64,000 nt of DNA from Spartobacteria bacterium UBA695 (GTDB lineage: Bacteria; Verrucomicrobiota; Verrucomicrobiia; Chthoniobacterales; Chthoniobacteraceae): contig DBMP01000029.1 in NCBI GenBank assembly GCA_002298145.1, positions 186,001 to 250,000 on the forward strand, in the 5' to 3' direction. The notes under the pieces were generated by a model, which was not told the origin of the DNA, ran no database searches, and saw only the letters and a list, made by a program, of their open reading frames with translations. Numbering within the stretch: the first letter of the stretch is position 1; each line of letters begins with the position of its first letter. This document shows positions 37,079 through 45,487 of this stretch, piece after piece. The position numbers and the translations under genes are program-made.

Positions 37079-38485
37079 ATGCGCGGCTTAAACAACCCTC
37101 CCGTCCTACACTGGTTCCGGCGCGACCTGCGTCTCCACGACAACCCGGCCCTCCAGAGCGCCCACCGCCGCCATGAAGGCCGCATGCTCCCGGTCTACAT
37201 CCAGAGCGCATGGCGCGGCAGCCACCCGTGGACCGGCCCCGCCCGCCAAGCCGCCCTTTGCGCCAGCCTCGCCGCGTTAGAGCAAAGCCTCCAAGCCGCC
37301 GGAACCCGCCTCACCATCCGCCGGGGCGGCGCGGTGGAGGAGCTTCGGCGGCTGCTGGAGGAAACCGGCGCCCGAGAGCTTTATTTCAACCGCAGCCCCG
37401 ACCCGTGGGGCCGCGAGCTGGAGGAACGCGTGGAGGCAATGGCCCGCCAGATCGGGGCGCAAGTCCACCCCTTCCACGAAGTCACCGCGCTGCCGCCCGA
37501 GACCGTTCGCACCGGCTCCGGCGAGGCCTTCCGCGTCTTTACCCCGTTCGCCCGGGCGTGGCTCAAGCACGAGATCCCCGCCCCACTTCCCGCCCCGGGC
37601 CGCTTCGCCCCGCCACCGCCGCGCCTCCGCACCCTCCCCCTTCCCACCTTGGCCGACTGGGACCTCCCCGCCCCGCCCGTCGTTGCGCTCACCGGCGAAC
37701 CCGCCGCGCTCCGCCGCCTGGAGACCTTCCTCTCCGGCCCCGTCTCCCGCTACGCCGCCGAACGAGACATCCCCTCCCTCGAAGCCACCTCCCGCCTTTC
37801 CGTCGACCTGCGCTGGGGCACCCTCTCCATCCGGCTGGCCGTCCAGCGCTGCCGCGAAGCCCTCGCCGCCGCCCGCAGCGCCGAGGCCCGCACCGGCGTC
37901 CAGAAATTCCTGGACGAACTGATCTGGCGCGAATTCTACATGGCCCTCCTCTGGCGCTGGCCGAACGTCCTGGAGGAGGAGTTCCAGGCCGAATACCGGC
38001 ATCTGCAATGGCAGCCCAACCCCGCCGCCCTCGAACGCTGGAAAGCAGGCGCCACCGGCTTCCCCATCGTCGACGCCGGGATGCGCCAGCTCGCCGCCAC
38101 CGGCTGGATGCACAACCGCGTGCGCATGATCGTCGCCATGTTCCTCACCAAAGACCTGCACATCGACTGGCGCGAAGGCGAGGCGCACTTCCTGCAAAGC
38201 CTAGCCGATGGCGAAGCCGCCTCCAACAACGGCGGCTGGCAGTGGAGCGCCAGCACCGGAGCCGACGCCGCCCCCTACTTCCGCATCCAGAACCCCTGGA
38301 GCCAGAGCGCCCGGTTCGATCCCGAGGGCCTCTACATCCGCGCCTGGGTCCCCGAGCTGCGCGGCCTCCCCCCCGCCCTGCTCCACATGCCCCCCTCAGC
38401 CCCCCTCGTCCCCGGCTACCCCCGCCCCATCGTCGACCACGCCCGCGAACGCGCCGTCGCGCTGGAGCTTTACCGCCGTCGGTAA
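37079..38485 (+). CDS. phrB: Deoxyribodipyrimidine photolyase (class I CPD type)
   Basis: A 468-aa flavoenzyme that repairs cyclobutane pyrimidine dimers with light. The N-terminal antenna domain begins with VLHWFRRDLRLHDNPAL. The FAD domain has the conserved DELIWREFYMALLWRWPN, GFPIVDAGMRQLAATGWMHN and the ASNNGGWQWSASTG block near residues 381-394. A variable N-terminal segment (QAAGTRLTIRRGGAVEELRR) is typical. The gene is divergent from lpxI. High GC (about 70% by eye) matches its neighbours. Confidence 0.93.
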   Translation: MRGLNNPPVLHWFRRDLRLHDNPALQSAHRRHEGRMLPVYIQSAWRGSHPWTGPARQAALCASLAALEQSLQAAGTRLTIRRGGAVEELRRLLEETGARELYFNRSPDPWGRELEERVEAMARQIGAQVHPFHEVTALPPETVRTGSGEAFRVFTPFARAWLKHEIPAPLPAPGRFAPPPPRLRTLPLPTLADWDLPAPPVVALTGEPAALRRLETFLSGPVSRYAAERDIPSLEATSRLSVDLRWGTLSIRLAVQRCREALAAARSAEARTGVQKFLDELIWREFYMALLWRWPNVLEEEFQAEYRHLQWQPNPAALERWKAGATGFPIVDAGMRQLAATGWMHNRVRMIVAMFLTKDLHIDWREGEAHFLQSLADGEAASNNGGWQWSASTGADAAPYFRIQNPWSQSARFDPEGLYIRAWVPELRGLPPALLHMPPSAPLVPGYPRPIVDHARERAVALELYRRR

Positions 38486-38553
38486 TCCTACCGACAAACG
38501 CCACGTTGTGATTGATCCCCGGGTAGAAATCCGTTTAGCTGGGCGGCCTCCCA

Positions 38554-40275
38554 ATGAAAAAAACCATTCTGCTGGTTGTTCCCCTCGCCCTGGCGCTCTC
38601 CGGGGCTCGCGGGGATGTCACTCTGCCTCCGCTCATCTCCGACAACATGCTGCTTGAGAGCACCAAAGCCGTTGTCTGGGGCAAAGCCGACCCCGGTGAA
38701 AAAGTCACCGTCAAACTCGGCAAAAGCGAAGCCCATGCCACCGCCGATAAAGACGGCCGCTGGAGCGTCAAACTTCTCGGCCTCCAGCCGGGCACCCCTG
38801 GCGAACTCACCGTCAGCGGCAAAAATAACCTCACCGTCAAAAACGTAGCCGTGGGCGACGTCTGGGTCTGCTCCGGACAGTCGAACATGGAAATGACCCT
38901 CAAGTGCGGTCACCACCCCTCGGGCGGCGTCGCCAACTTCGACCAGGAAATCGCCGCCGCGAACCATCCCGACATCCGCATGTTCACCGTGCCCAAGAAA
39001 GCCAGCGAGACCCCCGTGGAGGATCTTGAAGGCAAGTGGGAAGTCTGCACCCCGGATGTCGTCGCGAAATGGTCCGCCGTCGGCTACTTCTTTGGCCGCA
39101 AACTGAACCAGGACCTCAAGCTCCCCATCGGCTTGATCCACACCTCCTGGGGCGGCACCCCCGCCCAGTCCTGGACGCCCTCCGATGTCATCCAGGCCGA
39201 TCCCGAATTCAAGACCGTCTACTGGGAACCTCGCCAAAAAGAACTCTCCAACATCGTCGAGCTCAAGGCCAAGTATAACAACGAGACCCTCCCCGCCTGG
39301 CAGGCCAAGGCCGACCAAGCCAAAGCCGCGGGCCTCCCCGTCCCTGGCAGACCGCGCCCCCCTTACGGCCCCAACGAAGGCCCCACCGTCAGCGCGCTTT
39401 ACAATAAAATGATCCACGGCGCCACGCCTTACGGCATCAAAGGCGCCATCTGGTACCAGGGCGAAGCCAACGCCGGCGGCCTCGACGCCGACCGCTACAG
39501 CCGCCTGCTCCCGGCCATGATCACCTCCTGGCGCAAAGCGTGGAACCAGCCCGACTTCCCCTTCTACATCGTTCAGCTCGCCAACTTCCAGGCCCCGACG
39601 CCCGATCCCGTCGACAACAGCTGGGCCCACCTGCGCGAGTCCCAGCGCCTCGTCGCCGAGACCCTGCCCCACACCGGCCTGGCCGTCACCATCGACATCG
39701 GCGAGGAAAAGAGCATCCACCCCGCAAACAAGCAGGACGTCGGCATCCGCCTCGCCCTTGCCGCCGAAGCCCAGACCTATGGCAAAAAGATCGTCTACTC
39801 CGGCCCCGCGTTCGCCAAAGTCCAGTTTGAAGGCAACACCGCCAAGATCAGCTTCAAACCCGGCACCGCCGCAGGCCTCAAGACCACCGACGGCACCCCG
39901 GTAAAGAGCTTCGCCATCGCCGGTGAGGACAAAAAATTCGTCTGGGCCGAAGCCAAGATCGAGACCCCGGCCCCGGCCGAGAAAGCCAAGGGCAAAAAGA
40001 AAGCAGAAGCCCAAGCAGCCGCCCCGGCCGAGCCGATCCTGGTCCTAAGCGCCCCCGGCGTCGACAAACCCGTGGCCATTCGCTACGCCTGGGCCATCAA
40101 CCCGCCGGTCAACCTGGTCAACGAAGCGGGTCTGCCCGCCGTGCCCTTCCGCACCGACAACTGGCCCCTGGCGCAGCCCACACCCGCGCCCAAGCCCTCC
40201 GCCACCCCGGCCCCGAGCGCCACGCCCACGCCCGCCCCGAGCGCGGCCCCCAGCGCCACGGCCAGCCCAAAATAG
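38554..40275 (+). CDS. Secreted sialate O-acetylesterase-like SGNH hydrolase
   Basis: A signal peptide (MKKTILLVVPLALALSGARG) is followed by an SGNH/GDSL-type esterase. The nucleophile is in VCSGQSNMEMTLK (S110), and the block III Gly/Asn region is in GAIWYQGEANAGG. This pattern is that of sialate-9-O-acetylesterases, which remove acetyl groups from sialic or other glycans and are very common in Verrucomicrobia. Two low-complexity parts are unusual. One is an Ala/Lys/Glu insert (EKAKGKKKAEAQAAAPAEP, about 475-493), which splits the last domain. The other is a Pro/Ala/Thr/Ser tail of about 30 residues. It is monocistronic. Confidence 0.85.
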   Translation: MKKTILLVVPLALALSGARGDVTLPPLISDNMLLESTKAVVWGKADPGEKVTVKLGKSEAHATADKDGRWSVKLLGLQPGTPGELTVSGKNNLTVKNVAVGDVWVCSGQSNMEMTLKCGHHPSGGVANFDQEIAAANHPDIRMFTVPKKASETPVEDLEGKWEVCTPDVVAKWSAVGYFFGRKLNQDLKLPIGLIHTSWGGTPAQSWTPSDVIQADPEFKTVYWEPRQKELSNIVELKAKYNNETLPAWQAKADQAKAAGLPVPGRPRPPYGPNEGPTVSALYNKMIHGATPYGIKGAIWYQGEANAGGLDADRYSRLLPAMITSWRKAWNQPDFPFYIVQLANFQAPTPDPVDNSWAHLRESQRLVAETLPHTGLAVTIDIGEEKSIHPANKQDVGIRLALAAEAQTYGKKIVYSGPAFAKVQFEGNTAKISFKPGTAAGLKTTDGTPVKSFAIAGEDKKFVWAEAKIETPAPAEKAKGKKKAEAQAAAPAEPILVLSAPGVDKPVAIRYAWAINPPVNLVNEAGLPAVPFRTDNWPLAQPTPAPKPSATPAPSATPTPAPSAAPSATASPK

Positions 40276-40412
40276 GGAACAAGGATAGCCTCAAAAAAGC
40301 ACAAGAGGCGCAGAAACAGAAGGTCATGCCAACACAGCCTGTCTTTTATTTTGCGCTTTTTGCGGCTTTTTGCGGCTATTCCCAATGCGGCTTTTAGTAG
40401 CGGGAACTCTCT

Positions 40413-40441
40413 GCGCCTGAAGAGTTTTCCGTTTCAGGCGC
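40413..40441. repeat. Hairpin upstream of the FIST gene
   Basis: GCGCCTGAA (40413-40421) and TTCAGGCGC (40433-40441) are perfect 9-bp arms around an 11-nt loop. There is no T-run on either side, so it is not a clear terminator. It is followed directly by the second hairpin at 40449-40479. The preceding 40350-40395 has three copies of a TTTTTGCGGCT-like string. Confidence 0.6.
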
Positions 40442-40448
40442 GAATTCA

Positions 40449-40479
40449 CCCCCCTCTCCGAAGCCATGGGAGAGGGGGG
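40449..40479 (+). promoter_or_regulatory. Hairpin covering the ribosome binding site of the FIST gene
   Basis: CCCCCCTCTCC (40449-40459) pairs perfectly with GGAGAGGGGGG (40469-40479). The right arm contains the only Shine-Dalgarno-like sequence and ends two bases before the ATG at 40482. In the mRNA the site would be closed by an 11-bp stem unless opened, so translation could be controlled by structure. Confidence 0.55.
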
Positions 40480-40481
40480 AC

Positions 40482-41654
40482 ATGCTCAATCGAGCCGCAT
40501 CGCGTTTAACGCTTAAGCCATATTCCGAGGCCGCCGTGGTGGAAGCCGCCCGGTCGGCCCTTGCTGAAGTTGGGGGAAGGGTCTCCATCGGCTTTGCGTT
40601 CGCCTCCGGGCATTACCAGCCCTTCCTGCCCGATTTTCTGGAGCTGCTCACCCTCCATGCCCACATCCCGATCCTCGCCGGATGCAGCGGCTCTGGCTTG
40701 ATCGGCACCAACCGCGAGGCCGAGCAAGACCCCGGCTTTTCGCTGATGCTGCTCAACATCCCCGAGACTCAGCTCCACGTAGCGGAACTCTCCGCCGACG
40801 CCGCCGAGTCCCCGCCCGCCGTCCTGCGCCACCTCGCCGGAGTCCCCCCTGGCGAAGTCGACGCCTGGCTCGCCTTCTGCGATCCCTTCGGCTTCCCCGT
40901 CGAACCGTGGCTGACAAACTGGAACCAAGCCTACCCGGGGATTCCCGTCATCGGCGGCCTGAGCAGCGCCCCTCCCGGCAACGAAGAGGAGGAAGTCTTC
41001 GTCTTTCACAACCGCAAAACCCTTTCCCCCGGGAGCATCGTCCTGGTGGGCCTCAAGGGCGGCCTGACAGTACGCCCGCTACTCTCCCAGGGCTGCCGCC
41101 CCATCGGCGAACCCTTCACCGTCACCGGCACCGACGGCAACCTCGTCCTAGCCCTTGGCGGCAAACCGGCCTACACCTCCCTGGCCGAAGCCTTCGAGTC
41201 CCTCGACGACCGGGAAAAATCCCTCGCCCAGGGCAACCTCTTCGCCGGGCTGGCCAGCTCGGAATACATCCAGGAATTCAAGCGAGGCGACTTCCTGATC
41301 CGGGCCATCCTGGGAGCCGACGCCCAATCCGGTGCGGTCGCCCTCGGAGCCTTCCCTCGCGTGGGCCAGACGCTCCAGTGGCAAGTCCGGGACCGCCTGG
41401 CCGCCGACGACGACCTGCGCACCACCCTGCTACGGGAAAAATCACGCCGCCCCCAGCCCTTCGCCTCCCTGGTCTTCGCCTGCAATGGCCGGGGCCAGGA
41501 ACTCTTCGGCGAACCCAACCACGACGCCCATGCCTTGAAGCAAATCATGGGCGGCCACCCGAGCGCAGGCTGTTTTTGCAACGGCGAAATCGCCCCCATC
41601 GGCCCCTCCAACTTCGTCCACGGCTACGCAGTCTCTATGGCGCTGCTGGCTTGA
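40482..41654 (+). CDS. FIST-domain sensory protein
   Basis: The 390-aa protein has the FIST N and FIST C pattern. The N-terminal half carries ILAGCSGSGLIGTNREAEQD (about 66-85), the CxxxG-type FIST motif, and VIGGLSSAPPGNEEEEVFVF follows. The C-terminal half has AGLASSEYIQEFKRGDFLIR, LVFACNGRGQELFGEPNHDA and GCFCNGEIAPIGPSNFVHGY, the FIST_C ending. FIST proteins are intracellular small-molecule sensors and usually act with PAS, kinase or chemotaxis partners; none is adjacent here. Translation may depend on the hairpin at 40449-40479. Confidence 0.85.
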   Translation: MLNRAASRLTLKPYSEAAVVEAARSALAEVGGRVSIGFAFASGHYQPFLPDFLELLTLHAHIPILAGCSGSGLIGTNREAEQDPGFSLMLLNIPETQLHVAELSADAAESPPAVLRHLAGVPPGEVDAWLAFCDPFGFPVEPWLTNWNQAYPGIPVIGGLSSAPPGNEEEEVFVFHNRKTLSPGSIVLVGLKGGLTVRPLLSQGCRPIGEPFTVTGTDGNLVLALGGKPAYTSLAEAFESLDDREKSLAQGNLFAGLASSEYIQEFKRGDFLIRAILGADAQSGAVALGAFPRVGQTLQWQVRDRLAADDDLRTTLLREKSRRPQPFASLVFACNGRGQELFGEPNHDAHALKQIMGGHPSAGCFCNGEIAPIGPSNFVHGYAVSMALLA

Positions 41655-41663
41655 AGCCCCGCC

Positions 41664-42104
41664 CTACTTCAGCGACAGAATGATAATGAGCTGCCCCTCG
41701 CCGTAGAGCGGCCCTTTCAGGAAAATCGGGCTTTGGCGGGAGAGCATCACCACGGAGTGCACCGCGGGGCGGCTCCCCTGGAAAAGCTGGAGATCGAGCT
41801 GATAATTCCCCTGCGCCCGGCGCGAATTCACCAGCAGCGAAATCTGGTTGGCGGGCAGCAGCCACTGCTCCACCGCCGCGCCCATCTCCTGCGAATGCTG
41901 GCCCACGATCTGCAACTGGTTGTAGCCGAAAATATGCTGAAGCTTCGCCGTGAACGATACCAGCTCCAGCGGCGGCGGAGTCGGGTTCGGCACCGTGGAG
42001 GCATAGACCAGCCCGCTCCAGACCACGTCGCTCCCCGCCGCCTTGGCAAAAAGTGGCGTCAGCAGCAGCAGCAGGAAAAAGAGGGGGCCCCGGAGGAAAC
42101 GCAT
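41664..42104 (-). CDS. Small secreted protein downstream of the anti-sigma gene
   Basis: A signal peptide (MRFLRGPLFFLLLLLTPLFA) precedes a 120-residue beta-rich secreted domain with no Cys and no recognised family. Segments LELVSFTAKLQHIFGYNQLQ and QLDLQLFQGSRPAVHSVVML look like beta-barrel strands. It is the third gene of the minus-strand unit sigma factor - anti-sigma - this protein, with a 9-nt gap to the anti-sigma gene, so it may be an effector or input of the envelope-stress pathway. Its 3' end faces the FIST gene with a 9-nt gap. Confidence 0.6.
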   Translation of the reverse strand: MRFLRGPLFFLLLLLTPLFAKAAGSDVVWSGLVYASTVPNPTPPPLELVSFTAKLQHIFGYNQLQIVGQHSQEMGAAVEQWLLPANQISLLVNSRRAQGNYQLDLQLFQGSRPAVHSVVMLSRQSPIFLKGPLYGEGQLIIILSLK

Positions 42105-42113
42105 CGATGTGGG

Positions 42114-42677
42114 TTAATTCTTCTGTGCAGGAACGTAATCGAGCCCGTCGATCCAAATCACCGTCGCCTGGTCGGCTTCGGAGTGGACCGCAACGGCGGA
42201 AATCGTGGGATCGGCCGTAGTGGCCTTGAAAGCCTGCGCATAGTATTCCGGCGGCGGGCCGGGCCGATTCAACACCGGCTGAACGAACGCGAAAAACAAC
42301 ACCGCCGCCGCCGCCAGCCCCCCAAAGCCGCCCCAAACCAGCCTCCCGAGCGGCTTGGAACCTCCCGCCACGGCCATCGGCGCCACTTCGGCAGGCGTTT
42401 CCGAGGCCGCGTCCACCGCCGCCGTCTCGGCCTGAATGCGCGCGAGCACCTGGGCATTGAGCCCCTCGCAGCCGCGCACCGGCCCCATCGCGTGCCGCCG
42501 GAGCAGATCGCCCAGCTTGAGCGCCTCGGAGCGCTCCGCCTCAGCCCGATCGCGGGCCCCGGCATCCAGTGCGGCCTCAAATTCCGCGCGCTCCGCCTCC
42601 GTCAAGCGGCCATCCAGCCAGGCTGTAAAGCGTTCGTCGGCCCTTCCGTCGTCAGCGGGAAAATCAGAGCGTTTCAT
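42114..42677 (-). CDS. Anti-sigma-factor-like membrane protein
   Basis: The N-terminal cytoplasmic part (residues 1-110) begins FTAWLDGRLTEAERAEFEAA, the typical opening of anti-sigma domains that bind ECF sigma factors. No zinc-binding His/Cys3 signature is present, so this is a ZAS-negative type. A single membrane helix lies at about 111-132 (LVWGGFGGLAAAAVLFFAFV), with a short C-terminal periplasmic tail. It overlaps the sigma gene stop by 14 nt, so the two are translated together in the normal sigma/anti-sigma order. Confidence 0.75.
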   Translation of the reverse strand: MKRSDFPADDGRADERFTAWLDGRLTEAERAEFEAALDAGARDRAEAERSEALKLGDLLRRHAMGPVRGCEGLNAQVLARIQAETAAVDAASETPAEVAPMAVAGGSKPLGRLVWGGFGGLAAAAVLFFAFVQPVLNRPGPPPEYYAQAFKATTADPTISAVAVHSEADQATVIWIDGLDYVPAQKN

Positions 42678-43314
42678 AGAGATCGCGAAGCAGGGTTTGA
42701 AGTTTCTTGCGGGCGTAGAACAGGCGCGACATCACCGTGCCCACCGTGCAGCCCACCGAGGCGGCGATTTCCTCATAGCTCAGGCCCTCGATCTCGCGCA
42801 GCACAATCGCCGCCCGGTGTTCGGGGCTCAGCGCCAGCAGAGCCGTATCAATACGGGTCTGGATTTCCGCCCCCTCCATCCGCGAGCGGGGGCCCGGGCC
42901 CGCGTTGGGCGTCGTCACCGAGGCCGGTTCGATGCCGTGGGCGTGCTGGTTTTCGTCAAACTCCACGCCGCACTCCACCTGTTTTTTCCGGGCCCAGTCG
43001 ATCGTCAGATTCGTCGCAATCCGGTGCAGCCAAGTCGAGAACTTCGACTGCCCGCGAAACTGCCCGATATGCCGCCAAGCCTTCAGAAAGGTCTCTTGCG
43101 CGAGATCCCAGGCTTCCTCCTCGTTGCGGGCCAGATTGTAAATCGTCGCGTACACTTGGTTGCGGTATTTGGTGATCAGGCAATCGAACGCGGCGAGGTC
43201 ACCCTTCTGGCACAACGCCACCAGTCGTGCGTCGTCGTTAACGCAATCCGGTTGCAACGGATCAGACGGATCGGGAGCGGGTTTATTCAAACAAAAAGAA
43301 GGGAAATTCGGCAT
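42664..43314 (-). CDS. ECF-type RNA polymerase sigma factor
   Basis: A 216-aa sigma70-family ECF factor. Region 2 is seen as DCLITKYRNQVYATIYNLAR and AWDLAQETFLKAWRHIGQFR, then STWLHRIATNLTIDWARKK. Region 4 is EHRAAIVLREIEGLSYEEIA followed by CTVGTVMSRLFYARKKL. An N-terminal extension of about 25 residues is extra. It presumably guides RNA polymerase to envelope-stress promoters under control of the coupled anti-sigma protein. A linker of about 35 residues between regions is longer than usual. Confidence 0.93.
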   Translation of the reverse strand: MPNFPSFCLNKPAPDPSDPLQPDCVNDDARLVALCQKGDLAAFDCLITKYRNQVYATIYNLARNEEEAWDLAQETFLKAWRHIGQFRGQSKFSTWLHRIATNLTIDWARKKQVECGVEFDENQHAHGIEPASVTTPNAGPGPRSRMEGAEIQTRIDTALLALSPEHRAAIVLREIEGLSYEEIAASVGCTVGTVMSRLFYARKKLQTLLRDLYETL

Positions 43315-43378
43315 GACTTTGCGTCATCCGAGCCCCCGGCGCAACCTTTGGATTCCCAGCATGCTTAGAAAACCGCCC

Positions 43379-44047
43379 CTACGCCCCGAAGCGCTTGCGC
43401 CATTCGCAGCGGTAATCGCCCATCAGCTCGATGATCCCGTCCCGCACCTGGAAGAGGCGCGAGTGGAGCTGGCGGCGGCGGTGCGAGCTAAGCGCCGCCT
43501 CGTCGGAAAACGCCGGGCTGGCATCGAGCGCCGCCGTGATCGCCTTCAGCGCGCGCTTCAGGTAGGCGATCGTCATGCCGATCTCCTCCACGTCGTCGTC
43601 GCTGAGCGCAGCGGCCAGCTTGGCACTGGCCACGGCGGCATTGGTAGCGAGCTTCACCGAAGCGGGGTGATTCTGCACCTCGCCCAGCTCGTCGAAAATC
43701 TGGTCGATCCACACCGTCAGGGCAAAGCTGGCTTGGTAGAGCGGGTGCAGCTCGAAGCTCTCGGGAATCGCGGCATCCCCGTTCTCCTCATCGTCATCGT
43801 CCTCCTCCTCATCATCTCCATCCTGGAAGTCCGAGGGCCCGAAAGCCACCTCCTCCATGTCAAAATCGCCCGTCTCGACCGGGGTCGGCCAGCCCATCTC
43901 CCGCGCGATGATCTGATCGCGATCCGGGTCGTCGATGTACTGCTCCAGCAACTCCATATACCGCTCCGTCTTTCGGTCCTGTTGCTGGAGAAAGCGCTCC
44001 CAATCATACTCGTCCCACATCTTTTCGGGCTCGTTCTTGTCGGGCAT
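43379..44047 (-). CDS. Acidic hypothetical protein (222 aa)
   Basis: A soluble, strongly acidic protein. A run of about 14 Asp/Glu residues lies at roughly 77-90 (DGDDEEEDDDDEENGD), between a hydrophilic N-terminal helix (DEYDWERFLQQQDRKTERY) and a helical C-terminal domain (LHPLYQASFALTVWIDQIFD, MTIAYLKRALKAITAALDAS). It has no signal peptide and no known family; similar proteins occur in Verrucomicrobia next to unrelated genes. The gap to the sigma gene is 64 nt, so it may share a transcript. Its function is unknown. Confidence 0.65.
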   Translation of the reverse strand: MPDKNEPEKMWDEYDWERFLQQQDRKTERYMELLEQYIDDPDRDQIIAREMGWPTPVETGDFDMEEVAFGPSDFQDGDDEEEDDDDEENGDAAIPESFELHPLYQASFALTVWIDQIFDELGEVQNHPASVKLATNAAVASAKLAAALSDDDVEEIGMTIAYLKRALKAITAALDASPAFSDEAALSSHRRRQLHSRLFQVRDGIIELMGDYRCEWRKRFGA

Positions 44048-44189
44048 ACGGTTTAGTTAGGACGGTTTTTGCGATTTCGCAAAGAATTTGTGCAGAGCCA
44101 GCATTCTTTTTATCAAAAGCGGTAAAATCCGCCGCGTCGATGTTGATCGCAGTTGACTTGCGGGCCACTTCCGCCGTTCATCTCTCACT

Positions 44190-45314
44190 GTGCAGCCCCT
44201 CTTGCAACCCTTCGCTGTTGTTTTTCAAGTCTTTGCGTTCATTTTTGGCGCCATCGTCGGCTCGTTCCTCAATGTCGTCATCTACCGCCTCCCCCTGGGA
44301 TTAAGCGTAAATGAGCCGCGCCGCTCCTTCTGTCCGCATTGCAAAACGCAGATCCCCTGGCACCAAAATATTCCCCTCTTTTCCTGGCTCCTGCTGCGGG
44401 GCAAGTGCGCCCGGTGCAAAGCCCCCATTTCGTTCCGCTACTTCGCCGTCGAGCTGCTCACGGGCCTCCTCTTCCTCTGGGTCTGGAACCGGGCGCTCGG
44501 CACGGGCGAATACGCCCTTGCCCTACCTCTTTGGATCTTTCTGGCCCTCTTAATCTCGGCCACCTTTATTGACTTTGACCATTTTATTATCCCCGACGAG
44601 ATCACGCTGGGGGGCACGGCCGCGGGCTTGCTCCTGAGCGCGATTTTCCCGGGCTTGATGGGCGAGACCGTTTTCTGGAAAGCGCTCCTCTGGTCGGCCG
44701 CCGGAGCCGCCTCGGGCTATCTCATCCTCTGGGGCGTCGTGGAAGCCGGGAAGCTCGCCTTTGGCAAAAAAAAGCATCTCTACAGCCCGGCTGCCGACTT
44801 CAAGTGGACCCGCCAGGGAGAGGACGCCGAATTCGTGGTGGGCGAGGAAAAAATCCTCTGGAGCGAGATTTTCTCCCGCGAAACCGACCAGCTCATCCTC
44901 GAAACCGACACCGCCGAAGTGGACGGCGCGCCACTGCCCCCGGAGGAAGCGGGCACGCTTCGCTTTTTCTACAACCGCTTGGTCCTCCCGGGCCGCGAAC
45001 TCCTTCTGGATACGCTTTCAACCATTTCGGGCAAAGTGCGCGCCGTCATTATTCCGCGCGAGGCCATGGGCTTTGGCGACGTCAAATTCATCGCCTGCAT
45101 CGGGGCGTTCCTCGGCTGGAAGGCGGTCCTTTTCACCATCGGAGCGGCATCGGCGATTGGAGCCGTGGCCGGGATCAGCCTCATGCTCCTGGGCCAGCGC
45201 AACGCCTCGGGCCGGATTCCCTTCGGCCCCTACCTCGCCTTGGGCGCGGTGCTCTGGATCGCCGCCGGACCGGAACTGATCACCTGGTACACCGGCCTCT
45301 GGCGGATGGAGTAG
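44190..45314 (+). CDS. pilD: Prepilin peptidase/N-methyltransferase with large insertion
   Basis: A GTG start gives 374 aa, about 100 more than usual. The N-terminal SFLNVVIYRLP segment is followed by the zinc-finger Cys pairs C48-x2-C51 and C73-x2-C76, marks of the methyltransferase half. Two catalytic Asp sites follow: D128 in FIDFDHFIIPDEI and D297 in GFGDVKF, both on membrane borders. Between them is a soluble insertion of about 100 residues (about 195-290, KKHLYSPAADFKWTRQGED and following), whose function is unknown. It processes type IV pilin and type II secretion pseudopilins. Confidence 0.9.
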   Translation: MQPLLQPFAVVFQVFAFIFGAIVGSFLNVVIYRLPLGLSVNEPRRSFCPHCKTQIPWHQNIPLFSWLLLRGKCARCKAPISFRYFAVELLTGLLFLWVWNRALGTGEYALALPLWIFLALLISATFIDFDHFIIPDEITLGGTAAGLLLSAIFPGLMGETVFWKALLWSAAGAASGYLILWGVVEAGKLAFGKKKHLYSPAADFKWTRQGEDAEFVVGEEKILWSEIFSRETDQLILETDTAEVDGAPLPPEEAGTLRFFYNRLVLPGRELLLDTLSTISGKVRAVIIPREAMGFGDVKFIACIGAFLGWKAVLFTIGAASAIGAVAGISLMLLGQRNASGRIPFGPYLALGAVLWIAAGPELITWYTGLWRME

Positions 45315-45353
45315 CAGGATTTACAGGTTACCGTAAGTTCTCCGCCCCCTCTC

Positions 45354-45401
45354 GTGCCCAAACTCTATTTGGGCACGCTCTTGAACCCGCAACTCCATTG
45401 C
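45354..45401. repeat. Pair of mini-hairpins (CTCYR-centre family, type II composite)
   Basis: 45354-45376 has arms GTGCCCAAA/TTTGGGCAC with centre CTCTA. 45389-45401 has arms GCAA/TTGC with centre CTCCA. The same two hairpins recur, closer together, at 52481-52516. They lie between the convergent pilD and serA genes, upstream of the serA terminator. Confidence 0.8.
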
Positions 45402-45421
45402 AGCAAACCCTTTTTCCCCAT

Positions 45422-45455
45422 AAAAAAAGGGGACTCCGGCAACCCGGAATCCCCC
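45422..45455 (-). terminator. Intrinsic terminator of serA
   Basis: On the minus strand a GC-rich stem (GGGGGATTCCGG, 45455-45444, with CCGGAGTCCCC, 45439-45429) has loop GTTG and is followed by seven T (45428-45422). It lies 33 nt after the serA stop. Confidence 0.88.
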
Positions 45456-45487
45456 TTGAATTTTTTAGCAGTCAGTAACGGCTCTCT

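Noticed and set aside
35247..37091. 614-aa plus-strand open frame over the oxidoreductase and lpxI
   Set aside because: The minus strand carries two well-supported enzymes there; the plus frame shows only high-GC shadow composition.
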